Shown here piece by piece: positions 35,483 to 44,671 of a DNA stretch of 64,000 nucleotides; the first letter of the stretch is position 1; every line of letters begins with the position of its first letter. The notes beneath the pieces were generated by a model. That model was not told the DNA's origin and did no database searches. It was given only the letters and a program-made list of their open reading frames with translations. The stretch covers positions 438,491 to 502,490 of the forward strand of contig NZ_AZGK01000001.1 of the NCBI RefSeq assembly GCF_001435315.1. The letters run 5' to 3'. This DNA comes from Lentilactobacillus parabuchneri DSM 5707 = NBRC 107865 (GTDB lineage: Bacteria; Bacillota; Bacilli; Lactobacillales; Lactobacillaceae). A program made the position numbers and the translations under genes.

Positions 35483-35516
35483 AGATATTGTAATTTTCTT
35501 AAAGAAGGGGCTACTC

Positions 35517-36170
35517 ATGGTGATAATAACTGCAGGAATGATTGGTGTCGGAAAGACCACCTTAACCGGAAAGATTGCTGAACATTTAGGGAGCAAGGCA
35601 TTTTTTGAACCCGTTGGCGACAATCCGGTGTTACCACTCTACTACTCCAATCCCAAACAATATGGCTTTTTACTTCAAATCTACTTTTTGAATAAACGCT
35701 TTTCAATGATCAAACAAGCCCTGAGCGATGATAATAATGTTTTAGACCGGTCAATTTATGAGGATGCCCTCTTTACCCGCGAAAACAATGCTCAGGGAAA
35801 CATTACCGATACGGAGCTTTCAGTTTATTTAAAACTGCTCGATAATATGATGGCAGAACTCAATGAACTGCCTAAAAAGGCCCCTGATTTGCTTGTATAC
35901 GCCGATAGCGACTTCGAGACGATCAAACACCGGATCAAGAAGCGCGGCCGTGATTACGAGCAATTTGACGACAATCCCGGCTTGCAGGAATACTACTTCA
36001 AGATGTGGGCGGCCTATAAGAAATGGTTTGACGAATATGATGTGTCACCTAAAATCAAAATTAATTTACAAAAATATGATTTGTCTGATCCCAAAAACAT
36101 CGACATTGTCTTAAAGCAAATCGATGACGCGTTGGCCAAGATTCGCCAACCTCAAAGCGATGCCCTTTAA
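35517..36170 (+). CDS. Deoxynucleoside kinase (dAK/dGK family)
   Basis: A 217-residue kinase with P-loop AGMIGVGKTTL, the ERS/DRS motif in VLDRSIYEDALF and an arginine-rich lid (HRIKKRGRDYEQ). It phosphorylates deoxyadenosine, deoxyguanosine or related nucleosides for salvage. Lactobacilli depend on such enzymes and often have them in tandem pairs; only one copy is seen here. The ATG at 35517 has AAGGGG 7 nt upstream. The frame is open for 66 codons before it but has no initiation site. Confidence 0.9.
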   Translation: MVIITAGMIGVGKTTLTGKIAEHLGSKAFFEPVGDNPVLPLYYSNPKQYGFLLQIYFLNKRFSMIKQALSDDNNVLDRSIYEDALFTRENNAQGNITDTELSVYLKLLDNMMAELNELPKKAPDLLVYADSDFETIKHRIKKRGRDYEQFDDNPGLQEYYFKMWAAYKKWFDEYDVSPKIKINLQKYDLSDPKNIDIVLKQIDDALAKIRQPQSDAL

Positions 36171-36183
36171 TATCCGAATGGAA

Positions 36184-36275
36184 AAGGCGTTTTGAACTCA
36201 GAATTTAAGCCCGGCGATCGATTATTCCTTGATTTGGAATGGTTGATTGCCGGGCTTAAATTTTTTTCGCACGTT
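36184..36275. repeat. Nested palindromic intergenic repeat, copy 3
   Basis: The core hairpin 36203-36261 (ATTTAAGCCCGGCGATC ... GATTGCCGGGCTTAAAT) has the same left flank (GGCGTTTTGAAC) and right flank (TTTTTTTCGCACG) as copy 2. It lies between the convergent deoxynucleoside kinase and DUF1835 genes, where it may terminate both. Confidence 0.8.
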
Positions 36276-36355
36276 TTTTCAGCTAAGTAATATGAGAACG
36301 TTCAGAGATTGCATCAAAAATTAGCACGTTTAGCCAAGTCCCATTTTTCATCGGG

Positions 36356-37147
36356 TTAATGACGAATCCGAATCTTTCCCACCATCATGTCAGGATCGAT
36401 CTTATATTCCAAACTGCCCTTCGATACCAAATAGTCGATGCGATGCCGGTACCACCACTCAGGTGCGAATGGATAGTTCCCAATGGTTTCGCCAATGACG
36501 CGGATAATTTTTCGAAATCGTTCATAGCTTAAATTTAACAGGATAAAGCGATCGTAAAAGTCGATTGACTGACTGATACACTTCCCGTTAATAACCGCCC
36601 TAATTGGATTATTCTCACTTCTGAGATCGCGCCAATAATAACTATAGGCAGTTCGTCGATTCTTCGATACTGACTTTTCTAAATCAAACAAATTGAATTC
36701 ATCAATGTTTTCGGGGGTGAGGTCGCCTAATCCCGAAATGATTGCTAAGGCGTTATCGGAAGTGACAAAGGTCATTGGCACTTTGATGCTGGACATTTCC
36801 ACCGTTGAGTTTTTCAAATAGTTACACAACCATAAAAAACCGCAGTAATCATTCACATCGTCCGACCACCAAGCTCGCAGCGGTTCGTTTCTTGCAATCG
36901 CTTCATCGAGTAATTTTAGCGCGTTACGGAGATTTTGAACCGCTTGAGCCGTATGGTACTCCGAATTTTCTTGGTGGGCATACTGAATTTTATAAACCGT
37001 TTGTCGGTTTTCAATAAAAGTCCCCTGGCTAATATCCCCCAAGCCTAGATACATTGGTAACGCTAAAACCTGCCGATTCACTTGTCGCAACTTGTCATAT
37101 TCGGTCAAAGTTGACGCGAAACGACCGTTAAACACTATGTCAATCAT
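36356..37147 (-). CDS. DUF1835/DUF3658 domain protein
   Basis: A 263-residue soluble protein. The N-terminal DUF1835 region begins MIDIVFNGRFASTL and has LPMYLGLGDIS. The C-terminal DUF3658-like part has RAVINGKCISQSIDFYDRF. The family occurs widely in Firmicutes with no established function. The ATG at 37145-37147 is 7 nt from GAGG; another ATG two codons upstream abuts the ribosome binding site. It appears to be a single-gene unit, divergent from the small membrane protein gene at 37294. Confidence 0.75.
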   Translation of the reverse strand: MIDIVFNGRFASTLTEYDKLRQVNRQVLALPMYLGLGDISQGTFIENRQTVYKIQYAHQENSEYHTAQAVQNLRNALKLLDEAIARNEPLRAWWSDDVNDYCGFLWLCNYLKNSTVEMSSIKVPMTFVTSDNALAIISGLGDLTPENIDEFNLFDLEKSVSKNRRTAYSYYWRDLRSENNPIRAVINGKCISQSIDFYDRFILLNLSYERFRKIIRVIGETIGNYPFAPEWWYRHRIDYLVSKGSLEYKIDPDMMVGKIRIRH

Positions 37148-37293
37148 GGACATTCCTCACCCTTCGAAATCATCACTCTTCAATGATGTGCTTCGAAAAG
37201 TATAACTTTTTTGGTGGTCGCTATGCAAATCTTATTTGACGGTTTTAGCATATTTTTGGTACGCTAAAAGGCATCATACGAGGAGATGTTAGG

Positions 37294-37638
37294 ATGCAGA
37301 ATAAAACCAAGCACAAATTATCTGCCGCACAGATTTGCGGTTGGATTATTTGGTGGTTAGTGACAATTGTGATTATTGGCGTAATCATCATCTTGTTCAC
37401 CAGGTCCGCAGATGGTGCCGGCGCCAGCACGACTTTTCAGTATAAACTGATCGATATTTTCTTTTCTTTGCTATACGTGACCCAGCAAATTATTGCCTTT
37501 TTTGCCATTAAGTTGCTTCATAAAAATGGTGGTTACCTGTGGCCAATCGTCTTAATTGTATTGGCGTTTCTTGGCAGCTTTTTATACATTGTTCCCGGCA
37601 TCTGGGGATTGATTGTCAATCACCCACAGAAACGCTAA
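37294..37638 (+). CDS. Small membrane protein
   Basis: A 114-residue protein with three or four membrane helices (WIIWWLVTIVIIGVIIILF, FFSLLYVTQQIIAFFAI, WPIVLIVLAFLGSFLYIV) and basic ends. GAGGAGATG lies upstream of the start. Not recognised. It stands alone between a divergent DUF1835 gene and a terminator. Confidence 0.6.
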   Translation: MQNKTKHKLSAAQICGWIIWWLVTIVIIGVIIILFTRSADGAGASTTFQYKLIDIFFSLLYVTQQIIAFFAIKLLHKNGGYLWPIVLIVLAFLGSFLYIVPGIWGLIVNHPQKR

Positions 37639-37670
37639 AAAACCTTAGATAAATAGCTGTTGTATCATAC

Positions 37671-37709
37671 AAAAGTTCCCAGCAAACGCAAATTTGCTGG
37701 GAACTTTTT
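37671..37709 (+). terminator. Terminator after the small membrane protein gene
   Basis: The hairpin AAAAGTTCCCAGCAAA ... TTTGCTGGGAACTTTTT is followed by further T. It is symmetrical enough to serve the convergent stress-protein gene too. Confidence 0.9.
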
Positions 37710-37749
37710 GTAATGAAATGATTAATGATCGTCTAAATTGAATCGTTCG

Positions 37750-38214
37750 CTAATCACGATGTATGACAAACACGTCACAGGGTGCCTGCGCGATGACGAA
37801 CGCTGCCGTGGACCCCATTGTCATTCGATCAACAAAGTTAGCCCCCGTCGCTCCAACCACAATTGCGTCAATATCTTCATCATCCACCAACGTATGTGCC
37901 AAGGTATTTTTGGGGTCTCCGGACGTCACAAACGAATTAACCTCTATGCCGCGATCCGCTGCCATCAGCGCATACTTGTGAATGAGGCGCTGGTACCGTG
38001 ACTTCACCTCATCAATCGTGGTCTGATTGGCATTGCCAAATCCGATAAGCGCTGCTTTTGAGACTCCTAAAATTTCACGGTCATTAATAATTGCGACAAT
38101 CGTTAATTTAGCGTGGTTGTGCTCAGCAATCGTAATGGCCTGTCTAACAGCTTTGGCTGCCGTTTTAGAACCGTCAATGCCGACCAAAATATGCGAATAA
38201 TTAAAATCCATCAT
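37750..38214 (-). CDS. Universal stress protein (UspA family)
   Basis: A 154-residue UspA-domain protein. It has the N-terminal HILVGIDGSKTAAKAV and the ATP-binding signature VVGATGANFVDRMTMGST near the end. The ATG at 38212-38214 is 6 nt from GAGGTG. It follows pepV by 19 bp on the same strand, so the two are probably co-transcribed. Clients are unknown. Confidence 0.9.
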   Translation of the reverse strand: MMDFNYSHILVGIDGSKTAAKAVRQAITIAEHNHAKLTIVAIINDREILGVSKAALIGFGNANQTTIDEVKSRYQRLIHKYALMAADRGIEVNSFVTSGDPKNTLAHTLVDDEDIDAIVVGATGANFVDRMTMGSTAAFVIAQAPCDVFVIHRD

Positions 38215-38233
38215 CGGTACCACCTCAATGTCT

Positions 38234-39637
38234 TTACTTCACTGTCAGTTCGTAGATTGATTGACCATAGATTGCCATCGCTTTTAGCAAGTCGTCAATC
38301 GGCTGAAATTCGTTTGCCTGATGCATTGTGTCCTTTGTACCTGGGAACAAAGCGCCAAATGCGACTCCTCGCTTCATCAAGCGGGCATATGTCCCGCCGC
38401 CGACAACCTCAGGTTTAGATGTTGTGTCGCCAGTTTGTTCGCGATAAACAGTCATCAACGTGCTGACGATCGGGTCACTTGGGTCAACATAGTGGGTGCC
38501 CATGTTGCTGATTTCATTAACGCCGGCGTCATGCTTACCAGCCGCTTTTTGCAATTTACCCAAAATTTGTTTATCATCAGTTCCCTTTGGATAACGGAAA
38601 TTGGTGTTCACCATGCCGCCATTTTGCATATCAAATTTCATGATACCAACGTTCATGGTCACCTCACCCATAATATCATCGACGTGATCGGCAGAAATTT
38701 TGGTAGCCCGTGAATCATCGTGAAGGTCCTCAGCTAAAAAGGCAATAAAGTTTTTGGCCGCCCCTTCAAATGGGAATTGATTCAAGAATGTCGCCATGTA
38801 AGTCCCAGCGTTAACCCCATTCTTGGGTTCCATGGCATGAGCAGCTTTGCCGGTGATATGAAGCGCAATACCATCTCCAGTCGCCTTGACGTCTCCTGCA
38901 ACTGGATTTTCATCCAAAAATCGGGTAAAGGCATCGACAAATTTTTCATTGTCGCCTGTTTCCACTAAAGCATCAGCATTGCCAGGAACCATGTTTGGCC
39001 GCAAACCGGATTCAAATTGTTTAAGCGTGTAATCCGAACCATTTGTATGACCAAAGGTCGTGACATAAGTGGCATTCCCCTTCTCACCATTAATTAATGG
39101 AAATTCAGCATCCGGTGAGAAACCAAAATCAGGTTCCGGTTCTACATCGAAGTAGTGTTTCATACCGGTCCAATCACTTTCCTCATCAGTCCCGATAATC
39201 AAACGAATTTTGGTGTGCGGCATAAAGCCATGATCCTTCAGCATCTTCAACCCGTAATAAGCGGCCAAAGCCGGCCCCTTATCATCAGATGTACCACGAC
39301 CAAAGACCAAACCATCTTTTTCAACCATTTCAAACGGATCGGTTTCCCAGCCATCTCCGGCGGGCATCACGTCTGCATGCGCCTGCAGCGCCATGGTCTT
39401 CTCACCTGAACCATATTCAATATAGCCAACGATATTATCCAAGTTTTTGGTAGTAAAGCCATCACGCTCAGCGAAATCTAAAAACTTCAGCATGGCTTTG
39501 GCTGGTCCTTCACCCAACGGATAGTCCTTTGTTTGATGGTCATCATCCCGGACACTTTTAATGCTGATTAATTCTTTAAGGTCGTTTAAATAAGCTTGTT
39601 TGTAATCTTGAGCCGTCTGTTTCCAATCAATTGTCAT
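38234..39637 (-). CDS. pepV: Dipeptidase PepV (M20 family)
   Basis: A 467-residue zinc dipeptidase with metal and active-site motifs LQAHADVMPAGDGW, GRGTSDDKGP and IGTDEESDW, and the C-terminal VGGGTYARLM. Its length matches lactobacillal PepV. It hydrolyses dipeptides, including carnosine-like ones, in the cytoplasm and supplies amino acids from imported peptides. The ATG at 39635-39637 is chosen because GGGAG precedes it; an upstream in-frame start lacks support. The UspA gene follows directly. Confidence 0.94.
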   Translation of the reverse strand: MTIDWKQTAQDYKQAYLNDLKELISIKSVRDDDHQTKDYPLGEGPAKAMLKFLDFAERDGFTTKNLDNIVGYIEYGSGEKTMALQAHADVMPAGDGWETDPFEMVEKDGLVFGRGTSDDKGPALAAYYGLKMLKDHGFMPHTKIRLIIGTDEESDWTGMKHYFDVEPEPDFGFSPDAEFPLINGEKGNATYVTTFGHTNGSDYTLKQFESGLRPNMVPGNADALVETGDNEKFVDAFTRFLDENPVAGDVKATGDGIALHITGKAAHAMEPKNGVNAGTYMATFLNQFPFEGAAKNFIAFLAEDLHDDSRATKISADHVDDIMGEVTMNVGIMKFDMQNGGMVNTNFRYPKGTDDKQILGKLQKAAGKHDAGVNEISNMGTHYVDPSDPIVSTLMTVYREQTGDTTSKPEVVGGGTYARLMKRGVAFGALFPGTKDTMHQANEFQPIDDLLKAMAIYGQSIYELTVK

Positions 39638-39721
39638 TTCATTTTCGCTCCCGTTCATTTCTTATAGTTTAATTTTATCACAATCCGGTACCGACGTTTG
39701 AGATAGACCAACTCGCTGAAA

Positions 39722-39730
39722 TGCTATAAT
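39722..39730 (+). promoter_or_regulatory. Extended -10 promoter of nnrD
   Basis: TGCTATAAT matches TGnTATAAT, 35 bp ahead of the nnrD start. No good -35 hexamer at normal spacing. Confidence 0.6.
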
Positions 39731-39765
39731 GAATTTGAATACAGATTTGATAGGAGATCTGAAAT

Positions 39766-40605
39766 ATGGTAAAAGTTAGAAAAATCACCCAAAATATTTT
39801 AAATACGGTTATTCAAAAACGTCCTGCCGATAGTTTTAAAGGTACTTACGGCAAAATTGCCTTAATCGGCGGCAGTCAAAACTTTGGCGGGGCAATTATC
39901 ATGGCTTCGCTTGCAGCCGTTTATTCCGGCGCCGGCTTGGTGACAACGATTACCGACCAGACAAATCAGACCAGCCTCCATGATTGGCTGCCTGAAGCCA
40001 TGTTTGTTGACTGGAACCAATTTGAACAAGCGGCGCCGATTATCCAAGCCGCAAACGTTGTCGTCATTGGACCGGGACTTGGCACCGATAATCAGGCCTT
40101 TGATTTATTGACGAAAACTTTCCAACTAGCCAAGCCGGGGCAAATTTTTGTGATCGACGGCTCCGCTCTGACGTTACTTGCAGCTAACAAATTGGCGCTA
40201 CCACAAGATTCAATCAATGTTTTGACGCCTCACCAGATGGAATGGCAACGGGTATCCGGAATTCAAATGGCCGACCAAACCCCGCAAGAAAATCAAGCAG
40301 CAGCTCAAAAACTGAACGCAATTGTCGTCGTCAAATCTCACCGGACGCAGGTTTATGCCAATGACCAGATATACGAAAATACCGGTGGGACCCCGGCTCA
40401 GGCAACTGGTGGCATGGGCGATACGCTTGCCGGGATGGTTGGCGGATTTGCTGCCCAATTCAGAGATACGCCAAAAGCCGTCTTGGCCGCCGTTTACAGT
40501 CACAGCGCAATCGCCGATAAATTGGCCGAAAAGCAGTATGTCGTTTTACCCCATCAAATTAGTGAGGCACTGCCAAAATTTATGCATAAAAACCAAGCAA
40601 ATTAA
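39766..40605 (+). CDS. nnrD: ADP/ATP-dependent (S)-NAD(P)H-hydrate dehydratase
   Basis: A 279-residue ribokinase-like YjeF C-terminal domain protein. It shows GKIALIGGSQNFGGA, VVIGPGLGTD and the nucleotide-site motif TGGMGDTLAGMVGG. It repairs hydrated NADH and NADPH in the cytoplasm. The N-terminal epimerase half (NnrE) found in fused enzymes is absent and must be encoded elsewhere. AGGAG lies upstream of the ATG. The gene is divergent from pepV and ends at a terminator. Confidence 0.92.
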   Translation: MVKVRKITQNILNTVIQKRPADSFKGTYGKIALIGGSQNFGGAIIMASLAAVYSGAGLVTTITDQTNQTSLHDWLPEAMFVDWNQFEQAAPIIQAANVVVIGPGLGTDNQAFDLLTKTFQLAKPGQIFVIDGSALTLLAANKLALPQDSINVLTPHQMEWQRVSGIQMADQTPQENQAAAQKLNAIVVVKSHRTQVYANDQIYENTGGTPAQATGGMGDTLAGMVGGFAAQFRDTPKAVLAAVYSHSAIADKLAEKQYVVLPHQISEALPKFMHKNQAN

Positions 40606-40616
40606 CGACGATAAAC

Positions 40617-40661
40617 CAAAGAGGACGGACAAAACGTTTCGTTTTGTGCCGCCCTCTTTCA
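40617..40661 (+). terminator. Terminator after nnrD
   Basis: The imperfect hairpin AGAGGACGGACAAAACG ... CGTTTTGTGCCGCCCTCT ends in TTT. It lies between convergent nnrD and the flippase gene. Confidence 0.8.
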
Positions 40662-40707
40662 GCTCTAATCGTTATTTGCCCACCACTGAATTTTAATCTG
40701 ATCACGA

Positions 40708-42357
40708 CTAGTCAATTTTCAGCAATCGTCTCAATCCTTCACTTCTGGGTCCCAGTATCATATCGGCAATGCGACTCTTGAGTGCCAAATAAATATAAAT
40801 CAAACCACCGATAACAACAGCCGCTAACGTGACAATCAAACTGACAACCCGGCCAAATGGATTACTGAACAAATTGAACACGAAATTCAGTCCGTAGACT
40901 GTGCCCAGCGCGGCCACGTACATAAATAACGAATACTTGGTAATTTTCCTAAATCCGATATCCAACATATTTTTGTCAAACCCAAAGTGGCGGTTTAAGT
41001 ACCGCAATATCAGCCAGTTAGCGACCATTAAGCCAATCCCGGTGGACAAAAGCGGCCCAAAGGCGCCCAAATAATAAGTGCACGGCCACTGGAGGACCAG
41101 TTTGACAACGGTCCCCATCGCAAAAAACTTCACCGCCCGTTTATTCTGGGAAAGCCCCTGCATAACTGCTGACACCACAACGAAGAGTCCCATCGGAATC
41201 GAAATAATTGATGAAAATGTCAATATATTGGCGCCCAATGCCTGCTGATTAGTGCCGTAAAAGACTCGGTTGAGCGGTCCGGCAATGGCTGCCATCCCCA
41301 ATGCGGCGGGAATCATCACAAACATAAATAATGCCAAGACATTGGAATTTTGGTGTTTAATTTGATCCTGATCCCCATTCGTTAATGCTTCAGATAATAA
41401 AGGGACAGCTGTGATTGCTAAAGCGGATGACAACGAAATCGTGATCATAATCAATTTATTCGAATTAACCGCAAACATGGCGTATAAATCTGACAATGTT
41501 GTATAGGTATAGTGAGTTGCAATATTCATAATTTTGAAGAAGGTAAACTGATCAATTAACATAAAAATCGTAATGCCAGCTCCCAAAATGACAAACGGAA
41601 CTGCTTGCGCAATGATTTCTTGGTATAATTGTTTTGCTTCAACATGGATGTCATTGCTGCTGTTTTTAACCAACGACCGAAAGTCTTCCCGCCGCCTGAG
41701 GTAATACACGCCAAGGGTGATCAAGCCGGCGACGGCTCCAATGAACGCTGCAAAAGTGGATTGCGATACCGCATGGACCCAACTGCCGTGAAATAACCGC
41801 ATGATAATAAAGGCGGTAATCAGCATATAGGCCACTCGGGCAAGCTGCTCGACAAATTGTGAGATCGCTGATGGTGCCATTTGTTGATAACCCTGGAAAT
41901 AACCACGGGTTAAACTCATTGTCGGAATAATCAAAATGGCCCAGGCCAATGAATGAAGGACAGGTATGACATTTGGATTGCCGCCATCAATCAACGGTGC
42001 ACCGAAATATAGAAATAACGCACAAATTGCTCCAGTCCCAACTGCCAGCACTAACCCACGCTTGTATAATCGTACGCCGACACCATACTCATTAAGGGCA
42101 TTATAATGCGCAACCTGCTTGGCAATTGCTGAAGGAATCCCAGCAATTGCGGCGATTAGGAAAAAGCTATAAATGTTATAACCCAGTCCATAAAGGGCGT
42201 TTGCCCGGAAAAAATAGTTGCCAAACCAAATCCCCCAGGGGATGATATAAACAGCGCCAAGAAACCGGCTTAAAATACTGCCGGCCGTCATCCATGCGGT
42301 TCCTGACAGCATGACATCCCGAGATCTTTCCGACTGATTTGGATTGTTATCAATCAT
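40708..42357 (-). CDS. Polysaccharide/lipid II flippase of the MOP superfamily (YtgP/MurJ-like)
   Basis: A 549-residue membrane protein with about 14 helices. The N-terminus SGTAWMTAGSILSRFLGAVY is typical of the SpoVB/YtgP branch of the polysaccharide exporters. Members move lipid-linked sugar precursors, lipid II included, across the membrane. In Firmicutes the YtgP type can serve as the MurJ flippase. The second of two tandem ATGs is better spaced from AGGA. Which lipid-linked substrate it handles cannot be read from the sequence, but the envelope-rich neighbourhood fits. Confidence 0.85.
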   Translation of the reverse strand: MIDNNPNQSERSRDVMLSGTAWMTAGSILSRFLGAVYIIPWGIWFGNYFFRANALYGLGYNIYSFFLIAAIAGIPSAIAKQVAHYNALNEYGVGVRLYKRGLVLAVGTGAICALFLYFGAPLIDGGNPNVIPVLHSLAWAILIIPTMSLTRGYFQGYQQMAPSAISQFVEQLARVAYMLITAFIIMRLFHGSWVHAVSQSTFAAFIGAVAGLITLGVYYLRRREDFRSLVKNSSNDIHVEAKQLYQEIIAQAVPFVILGAGITIFMLIDQFTFFKIMNIATHYTYTTLSDLYAMFAVNSNKLIMITISLSSALAITAVPLLSEALTNGDQDQIKHQNSNVLALFMFVMIPAALGMAAIAGPLNRVFYGTNQQALGANILTFSSIISIPMGLFVVVSAVMQGLSQNKRAVKFFAMGTVVKLVLQWPCTYYLGAFGPLLSTGIGLMVANWLILRYLNRHFGFDKNMLDIGFRKITKYSLFMYVAALGTVYGLNFVFNLFSNPFGRVVSLIVTLAAVVIGGLIYIYLALKSRIADMILGPRSEGLRRLLKID

Positions 42358-42562
42358 CATCGTTCCTACTTTCGTTTGCTTTTAATACTCGCCTTATTTT
42401 AATCAAGATATTAATGAATAGCAATAACCGCTGGAGATATTAAAAATTACTTAAGCATCAATTGATTTACAGCGATGTAATGAAAAAGTGTTGTCAGATA
42501 TGCCCTAAATGCACTAGAATATTTTTATATATGGTCTTAATAATTTTCGAGGTGAAACGCTT

Positions 42563-43591
42563 GTGAGTAAAAAAAGAATCGAGTGGATTGACGTCGCCAA
42601 AGCAGTCGGTATCGTAGCCGTTGTCTTTGGTCACGCTATGACACGGCACGGAACCATGTTCCATTTTCTTTATTGGTGGCATATGCCGATCTTCTTTATC
42701 ATGGGAGGATTTTTCTTAAAACCAATTGTGAATAATGACTGGATGGGATTTTTCAAAAAACGAATCCTGCCATTGCTCATTTCATATTTGATTTGTGGAA
42801 GTTTTTTAATCTTACTTTCACACTTTATCCGCGGTGAGAGCTGGTCTTACACCATCTTCTACTTTGCACGTCTCCTATATGGTGGCCGAACGCTCAATCA
42901 TTATTTAAGTGTCTTTTGGTACATCAACGTTTACCTGTTAGCCCTGGTCTTTACCTCAATTGTCATTACATACGTTAAAAACCGGGAAGCACAAATAATC
43001 GTTGCCTTTTCATCGTTAATTATTTCAACAAGTTACAAACATATTTACTTCTTGTCGTATAAATATGTTCCTTGGGATTTAGACGTTGCCTTTATTGCGA
43101 TGTTCTTCATGATATTTGGCTATTTATATTTCCACAAGATTCAGCAACTAGTAAAGGATCTCTGGGTGATTATTCCGGCAACCATGCTGACTGTCTGGTT
43201 ATTTTGGATGCAGCACATGGACCGTTTCAACTTTGCGCTTTTCTTAAAGTCAAAGATCATTCACGCATCCTATCACCACATTGCAATCTCACGGGTTTCT
43301 TACGTGACCTTTATTCCAATCATTGTCTGTCTGGTGGTATTTAGTGCCAGCTATTATTTCTGTAAATTTATGCCTCAATTTATCATCAAGCCGGTTCAAT
43401 TATTGGGTCAGCAAACATTGGGGATCATGTTCCTTCATAAAGCGGTTATTGATATTATTGATGAAGCCGGCTATAACGGTGCGATCATGGAAACAGTTCT
43501 AGCGGTCCTAATTTCGTTTGCTTTATCGCTGCTGTACGGCTTCATCAAACAACGATTCAAGAATTCTCAAATAAGGCGGTCAGCTAGTTGA
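42563..43591 (+). CDS. Acyltransferase family 3 membrane protein
   Basis: A 342-residue protein with about ten membrane helices. It begins IEWIDVAKAVGIVAVVFGHAM, the family signature with the conserved His and Arg-like catalytic patch (HAMTRHG). Members transfer acetyl or other acyl groups to cell-surface polysaccharides, peptidoglycan or teichoic acids. The start is GTG with GAGGTG upstream. The stop overlaps the TTG start of the hydrolase gene that follows, so the two are coupled and probably act on one envelope substrate. Confidence 0.85.
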   Translation: MSKKRIEWIDVAKAVGIVAVVFGHAMTRHGTMFHFLYWWHMPIFFIMGGFFLKPIVNNDWMGFFKKRILPLLISYLICGSFLILLSHFIRGESWSYTIFYFARLLYGGRTLNHYLSVFWYINVYLLALVFTSIVITYVKNREAQIIVAFSSLIISTSYKHIYFLSYKYVPWDLDVAFIAMFFMIFGYLYFHKIQQLVKDLWVIIPATMLTVWLFWMQHMDRFNFALFLKSKIIHASYHHIAISRVSYVTFIPIIVCLVVFSASYYFCKFMPQFIIKPVQLLGQQTLGIMFLHKAVIDIIDEAGYNGAIMETVLAVLISFALSLLYGFIKQRFKNSQIRRSAS

Positions 43592-44541
43592 TAAATTATC
43601 GGCGCTCAAGAAAATGGCAAATACTATACTTTTTAATAGGCGGCATTCTTATCTTGAGCTTCGGTTTCAATATTTGGCAGACTCAACGGGCACAAGATCA
43701 ACTCAAAACACAGTATGTGACTTCAAATACGCCGACGATTTTTCTTCACGGTTGGAGCAGTTCTCTCCGTTCCGAAAAAGATATGGTTTCGGCTGCTGAA
43801 GTCAGTGGCGCTGCGTCACGGCGGATGATTATCCATGTTCGACCTAACGGAAAACTAAAGGTTACCGGCACAATCAAGAAATGGATGGTCAACCCGATTA
43901 TTTTAGTTCGAATGGACAATAATCGAGCTGGAGAGGTTCAGTATGCCCACTGGCTCACCAAAGTTTGTAAGATGCTTAAGCAGAAATACCACGTGAATGA
44001 ACTCAATTTTGTCGGCCACTCCATGGGTGCTTACGCGGTCATCTACTATAATTTGATGAATGGAAACAACAAAGATGTGCCTCGGGCGAACAAGTTATGC
44101 GTCATTGCCGGGCCGTACGATGGCATTATGGATAATCATAAATCCAACCAACCCACTTCCGGTCCATTAATGCAGTTATGGGATGATGCGCCAAACCAAA
44201 ATCGGATTTTAGCAACTGGCAAGCCTAAAATTATTCACCCTGAATATCGCCTGCTGTATCGATTGCGAAAGAACTTTCCGCATCAAGCCAGGGTATTAAA
44301 CATCTATGGTAATTTGGGTGACGGTTCTAATTCAGACGGTGTGGTCACAACCGCATCCGCCCTTTCACTGGGATATATTTTACGCGACCATGTCAGCTTT
44401 TACCAAACATTTGAGGCGTTTGGCGACAAAGCCCAACACAGTGCGTTGCACAACAACAATTTGGCGGTCAATAAAATATTAACCGAATTTCTCTGGGATA
44501 AAAATTACCGCGATAATTCGGCAAGTGAATTGATGCAATAA
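43588..44541 (+). CDS. DUF915-type alpha/beta hydrolase, membrane anchored
   Basis: A 317-residue protein. An N-terminal uncleaved signal-anchor (WQILYFLIGGILILSFGFN) is followed by an alpha/beta hydrolase of the DUF915 cell-surface type. The oxyanion region is FLHGWSSS, the nucleophile is in VGHSMGAYA, the acid residue probably lies in GDGSNSDGV and the histidine in AQHSALHNN. The TTG start is inside the preceding acyltransferase gene's end, with AAGGCGG upstream. Outside-facing esterase activity is likely; the substrate is unknown. It could remove acyl groups that the partner adds. Confidence 0.8.
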   Translation: MINYRRSRKWQILYFLIGGILILSFGFNIWQTQRAQDQLKTQYVTSNTPTIFLHGWSSSLRSEKDMVSAAEVSGAASRRMIIHVRPNGKLKVTGTIKKWMVNPIILVRMDNNRAGEVQYAHWLTKVCKMLKQKYHVNELNFVGHSMGAYAVIYYNLMNGNNKDVPRANKLCVIAGPYDGIMDNHKSNQPTSGPLMQLWDDAPNQNRILATGKPKIIHPEYRLLYRLRKNFPHQARVLNIYGNLGDGSNSDGVVTTASALSLGYILRDHVSFYQTFEAFGDKAQHSALHNNNLAVNKILTEFLWDKNYRDNSASELMQ

Positions 44542-44579
44542 TCTCAAATGGGCATCCGTACCAACCATCTCAACTAAAC

Positions 44580-44634
44580 GAGCAAGGGGCTGTGACAAAA
44601 CTAACGTTTTGCCAACAGCCCCTTGCTTTTTCAA
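44580..44634 (+). terminator. Terminator between the DUF915 and surface protein genes
   Basis: A 13-bp stem (AGCAAGGGGCTGT and complement) has an internal AAAAC/GTTTT stem and a T-rich exit. It is shared by convergent genes. Confidence 0.88.
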
Positions 44635-44671
44635 TTTTATATAGCCAAAACGTGTGCCAAAAGGCCGTTTC

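Noticed and set aside
35319-35516. Possible 66-codon N-terminal extension of the deoxynucleoside kinase
   Set aside because: It overlaps the promoter region and the HAD gene start, and has no ribosome binding site. The ATG at 35517 is well supported.
40322-40696. Rightward open frame overlapping nnrD
   Set aside because: It is a shifted frame of nnrD running into its terminator, with no start signal.
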